This document shows, in pieces, positions 7,274-13,771 of a stretch of DNA of 21,678 nt; the stretch's first letter is position 1, and each line of letters begins with the position of its first letter. Where the stretch lies: the NCBI GenBank assembly GCA_002493005.1, contig DKXL01000040.1, positions 14,680-36,357 on the forward strand, written 5' to 3'. This DNA comes from Ruminococcaceae bacterium UBA7127 (GTDB taxonomy: Bacteria > Bacillota > Clostridia > Oscillospirales > Acutalibacteraceae). The notes beneath the pieces are model-generated. The model had not been told where the DNA came from. It worked only from the letters and a program-made list of their open reading frames with translations, and searched no databases. The position numbers and the translations under genes were made by a program.

Positions 7274-7941
7274 AGTTTATCTACAACCTCTCCGAGTCGC
7301 TTGTATATGCTGTTTTCGGGAACATAACCACGTACAAATGAAAGCGGATAAATATTTGTACCTCTGCCGATTACAGAACCGGGATTAAGCACACTGTTAC
7401 AGCCAACCTCAACATTATCACCGAGCATTGCGCCAAATTTTTTGACGTCTGTTTCGACTTTTTCACCGTCACAAAGAACTGTCACAAGGCTCTTGTCACT
7501 CTTGAGATTTGAGGTAATTACACCTGCGCCAGTGTGCGACTTGTAACCAAGGATACTGTCGCCTATATAATTATAATGCGGAGCCTGAACGCAGTCAAAC
7601 AGGATAGAATTCTTAAGCTCGGTTGAGTTGCCCACAACTGCACCTCTGCCGACTATTGCACTGCCCCTTATGAACGCCCCATGACGCACCTCGGCATCCT
7701 CGCAAATTATCAGCGGACCGCCCAAATAGGCTGAGGGATATACTGTTGCACTTTTTGCCACCCATATATCCTCTCCCCTCTGCTCATAGATTTGCGGGTC
7801 AAGAGTTTTTCCTATTTCTATAATAAAATCCTTGATTTTCGGCAAAACCTCCCAAGGAAATTCAACGCTTTCAAAAAGCGGCTTAGCTATGGTTTTGCTG
7901 TAATCAAACAGATTTTTTGCCAAAAGTTTTTCATTGCACAT
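7270..7941 (-). CDS. Left-handed beta-helix (hexapeptide repeat) transferase-like protein
   Basis: The 223-residue product is mostly hexapeptide repeats of the left-handed beta-helix fold (ATVYPSAYLGGPLIICEDAE, VRHGAFIRGSAIVGRGAVVG, NVEVGCNSVLNPGSVIGRGT). It resembles the C-terminal half of GlmU-type and glucose-1-phosphate thymidylyltransferase-like enzymes, but the N-terminal nucleotidyltransferase domain is absent; databases often label such proteins UDP-N-acetylglucosamine pyrophosphorylase, which over-states the case. It may be a sugar acyltransferase. The start is placed at ATG 7941 because AAGGAAG lies 12 bases upstream; an in-frame ATG at 7977 has no ribosome binding site. It follows the 73-residue gene and overlaps the next gene by 4 bases. 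Confidence 0.85.
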   Translation of the reverse strand: MCNEKLLAKNLFDYSKTIAKPLFESVEFPWEVLPKIKDFIIEIGKTLDPQIYEQRGEDIWVAKSATVYPSAYLGGPLIICEDAEVRHGAFIRGSAIVGRGAVVGNSTELKNSILFDCVQAPHYNYIGDSILGYKSHTGAGVITSNLKSDKSLVTVLCDGEKVETDVKKFGAMLGDNVEVGCNSVLNPGSVIGRGTNIYPLSFVRGYVPENSIYKRLGEVVDKL

Positions 7942-7985
7942 ATCTATATTCTTCCTTTTTATCACTTTTGTTGACATACAAAATT

Positions 7986-8207
7986 CTAAGTCTCTACAAA
8001 AAACAACCAGTAACCGTTTGAATCCTTACCTGCAACAAATTCAACTCCGCCGCTGATATATTTTGAAAACACATATGTCTTTTTGTTTTGAGGATTGGTT
8101 ACGGTTGCACAACCGCCTGCGTGCACCCATTTCTCAGCAAATACATTTATACCCTTTATCAAAAAGAGTTCCTTTGAAGTTCTGCCTGCAAATCTGTAGT
8201 TACTCAT
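7986..8207 (-). CDS. Unknown 73-residue protein
   Basis: A small soluble protein that I cannot assign. The sequence is compact and non-repetitive, with many aromatic and Gly residues (GGCATVTNPQNKKTYVF, GGVEFVAGKDSNGYWLFFVE), suggesting a small beta fold. There is no signal peptide, no membrane helix and a single cysteine. Its ATG overlaps the stop of the PAP2 gene (ATGA), with AGAGG 8 bases upstream, so it is very likely translated and co-expressed with the phosphatase. It is short, but the coupling and the absence of a competing frame support it as a real gene. Confidence 0.7.
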   Translation of the reverse strand: MSNYRFAGRTSKELFLIKGINVFAEKWVHAGGCATVTNPQNKKTYVFSKYISGGVEFVAGKDSNGYWLFFVET

Positions 8208-8776
8208 TGCTCCGTCCTCTCTAATTTGTTAAATTTGTTTGAAAGCCCTGTTCTATTGTATACAAGCACAGTCATCAACGCACAGATAATTCCAAGGAAT
8301 ATTCCGCACAAAACATCTGACGGAAAATGGACAAAGTTATATAGTCTTGAAATAGCAATCAATGACGCTAATACAAGCGCCGGTATGCCATATCGCTTAT
8401 CGCACAAAAATATAACCGTTGCCGCTGCAAACGACGAACAGCTATGACCTGACGGAAAGCTGTATCCCGACGGCGGGGCTATATTTAAGACCACATCAGG
8501 GACTACAACAAACGGACGCGGTCGGCACACAAGGTTTTTTATGCCAAGTTCTCCAACAAGATAGCCTGTCGCCATCGCAGTAAGAGCCATTACTCCCATA
8601 AGGCGAGTTTTTTTGAAAAACAGCATAACAATACCCGACAATATCCAAATTGCTCCTGCCTCACCCATATAACTCAAGGCAACCATAATATGGTCAAGAA
8701 ATGCATATCTGAATGTGTTTTGTATAAATTCAAGCACTGTCAAATCAACAGAATTAACCGCATCCAAAAACGACAA
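8204..8776 (-). CDS. PAP2-family membrane phosphatase
   Basis: Integral membrane phosphatase of the phosphatidic acid phosphatase type 2 superfamily; in this size class likely acting on undecaprenyl pyrophosphate or another lipid phosphate outside the membrane. The three signature motifs are present in order: KNLVCRPRP (KX6RP), PSGHS, and SRLYNFVHFPSDV (SRX5HX3D). The 190-residue protein has about five to six hydrophobic segments. The start is TTG at 8776, preceded by GAGGGAGA; the ATG at 8780 is out of frame. It heads a tightly overlapped four-gene operon with its own strong promoter. Substrate specificity cannot be read from the sequence. Confidence 0.92.
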   Translation of the reverse strand: MSFLDAVNSVDLTVLEFIQNTFRYAFLDHIMVALSYMGEAGAIWILSGIVMLFFKKTRLMGVMALTAMATGYLVGELGIKNLVCRPRPFVVVPDVVLNIAPPSGYSFPSGHSCSSFAAATVIFLCDKRYGIPALVLASLIAISRLYNFVHFPSDVLCGIFLGIICALMTVLVYNRTGLSNKFNKLERTEQ

Positions 8777-8800
8777 GCATCTCCCTCATTTCATAGCATT

Positions 8801-8829
8801 ATCATATCACATACATTAAATAATTTCAA
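8801..8829 (-). promoter_or_regulatory. Promoter of the PAP2 operon
   Basis: On the minus strand TTGAAA (8829-8824), 17-base spacer, TATGAT (8806-8801) with an upstream TG (extended -10). It lies in the 74-base gap after hflX, where I see no terminator, so read-through from hflX is also possible. Confidence 0.75.
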
Positions 8830-8850
8830 TAGTTTTAGCAGATATAAACA

Positions 8851-10110
8851 TTATTTTTCTGTTTTTATTTCAAATTTGCTAAATTTTGCATAAAGCGCTT
8901 CATCTATAATCGCATCTACCAAAAGTCCGTCGGCAGTGTAATCCTCACAAATCAGCGTTCCTTTTAAGCGTATTTCACTTGCAATGCCTGCCTGAGCAAA
9001 CGGCAATAGCAGCTTAACACGCTTTAATCGTACAGGTAGGTTATCATCTATTGCCTGTAATAATTCTTCAATTCCTGTGCCGTTTTTGGCACTTATGCGT
9101 ATACAGGATTTAAAATCCTGTGCAATTGTGTCTGCATCAAGCAAATCGCATTTATTCAGCACTGTTAAAATAGGTGTATCTCCGCATCCGAGAGACTCAA
9201 GCAAGTCGGTTGTAACCTGCATATGAGTTCTTGCTTCATCGCTTGACGCATCACAAACATTCAGTATAATATCAGAAAGCGCAGCCTCCTCAAGCGTTGA
9301 GCGAAACGCTTCAACAAGATGGTGAGGAAGCCTGCGCACAAGACCAACTGTGTCAATAAGCATAACCATTACTCCGCTCGGAAGTTTGAGCGCACGGGAA
9401 GTCGGGTCAAGCGTTGCAAACAGCTTATCCTGCGCGAGCACTCCTGCATCTGTAAGATAATTCATCAGCGTAGACTTGCCCGCATTCGTATAACCGACGA
9501 TTGCGCAAGTTATAACACCATCTTTTTCACGGCGCTTCCTAAGCATTTGGCGGTGCTTTTCAAGGTCAGCAAGCTCCTCCTTTAGGGTTTCCATTTTTCG
9601 TCTGATATGCCGCCTGTCGGTTTCAAGCTTGGTTTCACCCGGTCCTCTTGTGCCGATACCGCCGCCAAGCCGTGACATCTCAATACCCTTGCCGGTAAGT
9701 CTTGGGAGCATATATTTGAGCTGTGCAAGCTCAACCTGGAGTTTACCCTCCTTGGAACGTGCCCGCTGGGCAAAAATATCAAGAATAAGCGTTGTGCGAT
9801 CAATTACACGCACGTCTGTTTCGGATTCAATATTTTTAATTTGTGTCGGCGACAGTTCACTGTCAAACACCAGCAAATCTATTTGCTGTGCACTGCATAT
9901 TTCGGAAATTTCAATCAGCTTGCCGCTGCCGACAAACGTACCCTTTTCTATTTTTGGCAGATTTTGAGTAACCGACAGTACAGGGTCAGCTCCTGCACTC
10001 TTTACAAGTTCAAACAGTTCTGCAAGCGATGCTTCAGCGTCATATTCACCTGTGTCAACGCTGACAAGCAGCGCTCTTGCAATTTTTTCTTCATTACTTT
10101 TTAGTTCCAT
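8851..10110 (-). CDS. hflX: Ribosome-associated GTPase HflX
   Basis: HflX binds the large ribosomal subunit and splits or rescues ribosomes, notably after heat or antibiotic stress. The 419-residue product has the HflX N-terminal domain (about 10-190) with the hallmark GGGIGTRGPGETKLETDRR (149-167), a basic coiled helix, then the GTPase domain: G1 GYTNAGKST (206-214), G3 DTVG (253-256), G4 NKCD (319-322), G5 SAK (340-342). A C-terminal domain of about 60 residues follows. The start ATG 10110 has GAGGTTGA just upstream. It is divergent from nadB across 160 bp; I could not assign a convincing promoter on the minus strand. Confidence 0.96.
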   Translation of the reverse strand: MELKSNEEKIARALLVSVDTGEYDAEASLAELFELVKSAGADPVLSVTQNLPKIEKGTFVGSGKLIEISEICSAQQIDLLVFDSELSPTQIKNIESETDVRVIDRTTLILDIFAQRARSKEGKLQVELAQLKYMLPRLTGKGIEMSRLGGGIGTRGPGETKLETDRRHIRRKMETLKEELADLEKHRQMLRKRREKDGVITCAIVGYTNAGKSTLMNYLTDAGVLAQDKLFATLDPTSRALKLPSGVMVMLIDTVGLVRRLPHHLVEAFRSTLEEAALSDIILNVCDASSDEARTHMQVTTDLLESLGCGDTPILTVLNKCDLLDADTIAQDFKSCIRISAKNGTGIEELLQAIDDNLPVRLKRVKLLLPFAQAGIASEIRLKGTLICEDYTADGLLVDAIIDEALYAKFSKFEIKTEK

Positions 10111-10138
10111 AAATCAACCTCGGTATGTTTATTTCAAA

Positions 10139-10152
10139 TTACTGCTGAGTAA
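10139..10152. repeat. Palindrome TTACT-GCTG-AGTAA between hflX and nadB
   Basis: A perfect 5-bp-arm inverted repeat in the hflX-nadB intergenic region. The same half-site TTACT (with AGTAG) recurs around the nadB promoter spacer about 59 bp away (centre to centre). It could be an auxiliary operator or chance. Confidence 0.35.
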
Positions 10153-10192
10153 CTGCTCTTTTAATTTAATTTGTACTCACACAAAAATATTA

Positions 10193-10221
10193 TTTACTAA
10201 TTTCATATTTAGTAGTATAAT
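10193..10221 (+). promoter_or_regulatory. nadB promoter with an inverted repeat in its spacer
   Basis: TTTACT (-35, 10193-10198), 17-base spacer, perfect TATAAT (10216-10221). The inverted repeat TACTAA-N8-TTAGTA (10195-10214) fills the space between the two boxes, the place where a repressor would block RNA polymerase. NAD biosynthesis is commonly controlled by a niacin-responsive repressor (NiaR/YrxA) in Firmicutes, but I do not recognise the motif as a known NiaR site. Confidence 0.6.
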
Positions 10222-10270
10222 ATATTGGTAGAAAATTGTAAACCAAAAAAATATTAAAAGGACTTTAAAA

Positions 10271-11740
10271 ATGGACAAAAAATATGATGTCGTAATTGTC
10301 GGCACCGGTGCCGCCGGTTTGTATGCAGCTCTCAGCTTTCCGAACAGTGTCAAGGTTTTGCTTGTATCCAAGCGTGAGCTTGAGCTGTCTAACAGTTCAC
10401 TTGCTCAGGGCGGCGTAGCGTGTGTACTTGACACTATTCATGACAGCTACAAACTGCATATAACCGATACCTTGATTGCAGGCAAATACAAAAACAACCT
10501 TTCGGCTGTTGAAAAGCTGGTATCGGAAGGTCCGTCTGATGTGCTCAAAATCAAGGATTTGGGTGTTGACTTTGACTTAAACGAGGACGGCACAATGTGC
10601 AAAACTCTTGAAGCCGGCCACAGCCGCAACAGAATAGTTCACCACAAGGACTCAACAGGCAAGGCTATTGTTGACAGACTTATTGCGGAAGTCAGCAAGC
10701 TTAACAATGTTACCATTTGTGATAATGCGCTTGTATATTCTATCGACAAGGTTTTAAACGGCTTTTACATAAATATTTTAAAAAACAAGGAAGCACTGCA
10801 CATAGGATGCAACTACTGCCTGCTTGCAACAGGAGGCATCGGCAGAGTGTACAAGTACACCACAAACTCTGCCATTGCAACAGGTGACGGTATCGCTTTT
10901 TCGTATATGCTCGGAGCAAAAATCAGCCATTTATCAAGAATTCAGTTTCACCCCACAGCCTTTGCCGCAGACCAAGACAGAGAGCGTTTTCTAATCAGCG
11001 AGGCAGTCAGGGGCGAGGGCGCTGTTTTGCTCAACTGCAAAGGGGAACGTTTTGCGTTTGACTATGATAAGCGCGGCGAGCTTGCACCAAGAGATGTTGT
11101 TTCAAATGCTATTATGCTGGAATCAATCAAAACCAACAGCGAGAAGTTTTATCTTGACATCACTCACAAGCCTGCTGATTTCCTTAAAAATCGTTTTCCG
11201 ATGATTTATGAAAGATGTCTTGAAGAGGGTGTTGATATTACCAAAGACAAGATTCCTGTATTTCCGTGTCAGCACTACCTTATGGGCGGCATCAATGTTG
11301 ACTTGGATGCACGAACCTCGGTTGACGGATTGTATGCCGCAGGCGAATGTTCACACACAGGAGTTCACGGTGCGAACCGCCTTGCAAGCAACTCTCTGCT
11401 TGAGGCTTTGGTTTTCTCAAGAGCGGCGGCAGCCGATATTACACGACGAATTAAAAAATACGGAAGAAAAACACTCGGAAACGAACCGGCACACAGAGGT
11501 ATTGAAGGAAAGCCTATGCCACAGGGGTATCGTTCAAAAATCCGAGAATTGCTCCAGGACGCTTACTTTGTTATTCCAAAGCCGGAAAAGTTTGAGCAAA
11601 GCTATAAGCAAGCCGAGCAAATACTTACAGAGTTATTTAGTGACAACTTTGAAATAACCTCCGATCTTGTGGAGGCAAAAAGCATTGCAATTGTTGCAAA
11701 TATTATTCTTGACGAAGTACGGGAGGGCATTAACCTATGA
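10271..11740 (+). CDS. nadB: L-aspartate oxidase
   Basis: Oxidises L-aspartate to iminoaspartate, the first step of de novo NAD synthesis; in anaerobes fumarate is the probable electron acceptor. The 489-residue product has the FAD-binding GTGAAG (11-16), SSLAQGGVA (42-50), HHKDSTGKAIVDRL (124-137), HPTAF (227-231), the catalytic segment GELAPRDVV (269-277, with Arg274), HYLMGGI (335-341) and GECSHTGVHGANRLASNSLL (358-377), followed by the helical C-terminal domain. These order and sequence features distinguish it from succinate dehydrogenase flavoproteins. AAAAGGAC precedes the ATG. nadC overlaps its stop by 4 bases. No nadA (quinolinate synthase) is present within the window. Confidence 0.95.
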   Translation: MDKKYDVVIVGTGAAGLYAALSFPNSVKVLLVSKRELELSNSSLAQGGVACVLDTIHDSYKLHITDTLIAGKYKNNLSAVEKLVSEGPSDVLKIKDLGVDFDLNEDGTMCKTLEAGHSRNRIVHHKDSTGKAIVDRLIAEVSKLNNVTICDNALVYSIDKVLNGFYINILKNKEALHIGCNYCLLATGGIGRVYKYTTNSAIATGDGIAFSYMLGAKISHLSRIQFHPTAFAADQDRERFLISEAVRGEGAVLLNCKGERFAFDYDKRGELAPRDVVSNAIMLESIKTNSEKFYLDITHKPADFLKNRFPMIYERCLEEGVDITKDKIPVFPCQHYLMGGINVDLDARTSVDGLYAAGECSHTGVHGANRLASNSLLEALVFSRAAAADITRRIKKYGRKTLGNEPAHRGIEGKPMPQGYRSKIRELLQDAYFVIPKPEKFEQSYKQAEQILTELFSDNFEITSDLVEAKSIAIVANIILDEVREGINL

Positions 11741-12579
11741 TGTTAAACAGTATATATGTGGACAATCTTATAAAAACCGCACTGCTCGAGGACATTAACT
11801 ACCTCGATACAACAACCGACTATCTGATTGACGAAGATCAGGAAAACACTGCAATTTTTCTTGCAAAAAGCGAAGGTGTGCTCTGCGGTATTGAGGTTGC
11901 ATTCAGAGTTTTTGAGATTTTACAGCCGACAGGCTTTGAGTACAAGGTATTCAAGAATGACGGTGAAAAGCTGACAAAAGGCGAAATTATCGCTGAAATT
12001 CACGGCAAAACTCGCACCATCTTAAAAGGTGAGCGCACAGCACTTAATCTTATACAGCATATGAGCGGTGTTGCAACAGCCACAAACAACGCTGTTGAAA
12101 TTGTAAGCGGTACAAAAGCGTCGATTGCCGACACACGCAAAACCCTGCCGGGGATGCGCCCGTTGCAAAAATATGCCGTAACGGTCGGAGGCGGACGAAA
12201 CCACCGCTACAATCTGTCTGACGCAGCTATGCTCAAGGACAATCACATTGACGCTGGCGGCGGAATTGAAAATGCAGTTGCAAAGCTGAAATCAAAGCTT
12301 GGACATATGACAAAGGTTGAGCTTGAAGTTAGAAATCTTGACGAGTTAAGACAAGCGCTTGACGCTAAGGTTGACGTAATTATGCTTGACAATATGAGTC
12401 CGGAAATGATGAAACAGGCTGTTGAAATCACCGACGGCAGGGCGTTGCTTGAGGCAAGCGGCGGAATTACCGATGAAACATTGAGAGATATTGCAGAAAC
12501 CGGTGTTGACATTATTTCTATGGGTGCACTCACACATTCTGTCAAGGCGTTTGATATTTCATTAAAAATTTCAGATTAA
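11737..12579 (+). CDS. nadC: Nicotinate-nucleotide diphosphorylase (carboxylating)
   Basis: Converts quinolinate and PRPP to nicotinate mononucleotide, the last de novo step before the common NAD pathway. The 280-residue product contains the family core: GERTALNLIQHMSGVAT (108-124), DTRKTLPGMRPLQKYAV (142-158), GGGRNHRYNLSDAAMLKDNH (161-180), then ELEVRNLDE, IMLDNMSP and ALLEASGGI of the alpha/beta barrel. The start ATG overlaps the nadB TGA, and GGGAGG lies about 11 bases before it; a second ATG follows at once. The coding frame ends shortly before the thiT promoter; I see no terminator between them. Confidence 0.96.
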   Translation: MMLNSIYVDNLIKTALLEDINYLDTTTDYLIDEDQENTAIFLAKSEGVLCGIEVAFRVFEILQPTGFEYKVFKNDGEKLTKGEIIAEIHGKTRTILKGERTALNLIQHMSGVATATNNAVEIVSGTKASIADTRKTLPGMRPLQKYAVTVGGGRNHRYNLSDAAMLKDNHIDAGGGIENAVAKLKSKLGHMTKVELEVRNLDELRQALDAKVDVIMLDNMSPEMMKQAVEITDGRALLEASGGITDETLRDIAETGVDIISMGALTHSVKAFDISLKISD

Positions 12580-12592
12580 TTGAAATCTGCTA

Positions 12593-12621
12593 TTTACAAA
12601 ATTCGACAAGAATGATATAAT
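12593..12621 (+). promoter_or_regulatory. Promoter of the TPP riboswitch-thiT unit
   Basis: TTTACA (12593-12598), 17-base spacer, perfect TATAAT (12616-12621). Transcription would start near 12628, about 20 bases upstream of the aptamer. Confidence 0.8.
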
Positions 12622-12647
12622 ACCTCTTGAAAATATATTTTCATACA

Positions 12648-12726
12648 AAACGGGAGCCTAATGGCTGAGAGGAAGCAATGAGCTTCGACCGTAAACCTGA
12701 TTTGGATAATGCCAACGTAGGGACAT
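12648..12726 (+). promoter_or_regulatory. TPP riboswitch aptamer (THI element)
   Basis: The conserved thi-box is complete: CGGGAGCC-TAAT-GGCTGAGAGG (P3 stem GCC/GGC and the TPP-pyrimidine-binding CTGAGA), a GAAGC/GCTTC side stem, then ACCTGAT, TTGGATAATGCCAACGTAGGGA (P4/P5, pyrophosphate-binding side). Its ends are set by the outer helix and may shift a few bases. Placed before thiT with an intrinsic terminator at 12778-12810, it should switch transcription off when thiamine pyrophosphate is abundant. Confidence 0.96.
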
Positions 12727-12777
12727 ATAATGAATACCATACTTTTTTGATATTGTTTTGGTATAGCCGTAAACTTT

Positions 12778-12810
12778 TCGGAATGTGTCTGTTGGCACGT
12801 TCCGATTTTT
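12778..12810 (+). terminator. Regulated terminator of the TPP riboswitch
   Basis: A 10-bp stem (TCGGAATGTG with CACGTTCCGA, one wobble pair, 8-base loop) followed by TTTTT, 26 bases before the thiT start. An upstream 6-bp pairing ATACCA/TGGTAT (12734-12764) may take part in the alternative structure; I could not derive the anti-terminator with certainty. Confidence 0.85.
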
Positions 12811-12835
12811 ATTTGTATTATTTGGAGGAAAGTTT

Positions 12836-13663
12836 ATGTCAACAAAACAGAAAAATCAAAGGGTTGTTACACTCTGCGAATGTGCAATCATGGTAGCCCT
12901 CGCAACAGTACTGAGTATGATTAAATTCCTTGATCTGCCTTATGGCGGCAGTGTTACTGCGTTCAGCATTGTTCCGCTTGTAGTAATTTCATATCGCCAC
13001 GGCATTAAATGGGGCTTGATAACAGGCTTTGCATTCAGCCTTATCCAACTTCTGCTCGGTTCATCAACCCTTTCCTATGCAACCTCAATAGTTGCGGCTG
13101 TTGCGATTATTATGCTTGATTACATTTTAGCATACAGTTTTGTAGGAATTTCGGGAATTTTCAGAAACCTTATTAAAAACCCTGTTGTTGCCGCCGTTAC
13201 AGGCACAATTATGGTGTGCGTAATAAGATACATTTTCCACGTAATTTCAGGCTGTACCGTATGGGCAGGCGTTTCAATTCCCAGCAGTGACGGATTGATT
13301 TATTCACTGAGCTACAACGCTACATATATGCTCCCCGAAACAATCATCAACTCAGTCGTTGTGTTCTGGCTCTTTAGCTGTCTTGACTTTGGCAGTGTGC
13401 AAATTGAAAGAGCAAAGAAACAAAAAAGAACTGTTGCAAATACCATCTGCTCATCTACCGCTGTGCTGTCGATTATGGTTGCTGTTATTATTGATGCAAT
13501 AGCTGTATTCGGCAAACTTCAAAACGCAGAAAGCGGTGAGCTTGACATCACACTTATTTCAACTGTAGACTTTGGATTTATCTCAATTGTAACTGTAATA
13601 GGCATTGCACTCTGCGTTATTTTTGCTGTTATTTCAAAGCTGATAAGCAATAAAAACAAATAA
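12836..13663 (+). CDS. thiT: Energy-coupled thiamine transporter ThiT with C-terminal extension
   Basis: Substrate-binding S component of an ECF-type thiamine transporter, working with a shared EcfAA'T module not found here. The start is ATG 12836, with GGAGGAAAG upstream; the frame is open further upstream but would run into the riboswitch terminator. The 275-residue product has six membrane helices in the first 190 residues. The spacing of His135, Trp143, Tyr156 and Asn161 fits the thiamine-binding residues of Lactococcus ThiT (recalled). The TPP riboswitch in front strongly supports the specificity. After a basic linker (ERAKKQKR, 191-198), about 75 further residues add two predicted helices (about 205-226 and 244-268), which the usual ThiT of roughly 180-200 residues lacks. 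Confidence 0.93.
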   Translation: MSTKQKNQRVVTLCECAIMVALATVLSMIKFLDLPYGGSVTAFSIVPLVVISYRHGIKWGLITGFAFSLIQLLLGSSTLSYATSIVAAVAIIMLDYILAYSFVGISGIFRNLIKNPVVAAVTGTIMVCVIRYIFHVISGCTVWAGVSIPSSDGLIYSLSYNATYMLPETIINSVVVFWLFSCLDFGSVQIERAKKQKRTVANTICSSTAVLSIMVAVIIDAIAVFGKLQNAESGELDITLISTVDFGFISIVTVIGIALCVIFAVISKLISNKNK

Positions 13664-13690
13664 CTTTTTAACTTCCTTGTTAAACAACAA

Positions 13691-13731
13691 AACGCACAAA
13701 GGCCAAAACAAACCTTTGTGCGTTATTTTTT
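13691..13731. terminator. Bidirectional terminator between thiT and the zinc-ribbon gene
   Basis: Perfect 12-bp stem AACGCACAAAGG/CCTTTGTGCGTT with a 10-base loop. On the plus strand it is followed by ATTTTTT; on the minus strand by TTGTTGTTT after the stem's own T's. It serves the convergent genes on both sides. Confidence 0.88.
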
Positions 13732-13771
13732 ACAATATTTTTACTGTTTATTATTTCTCACACTTAACAAC

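Noticed and set aside
12678..12896. Plus-strand frame of 72 codons starting MSFDRKPDLDN
   Set aside because: It lies over the TPP aptamer and its terminator; the conserved RNA sequence explains this region.
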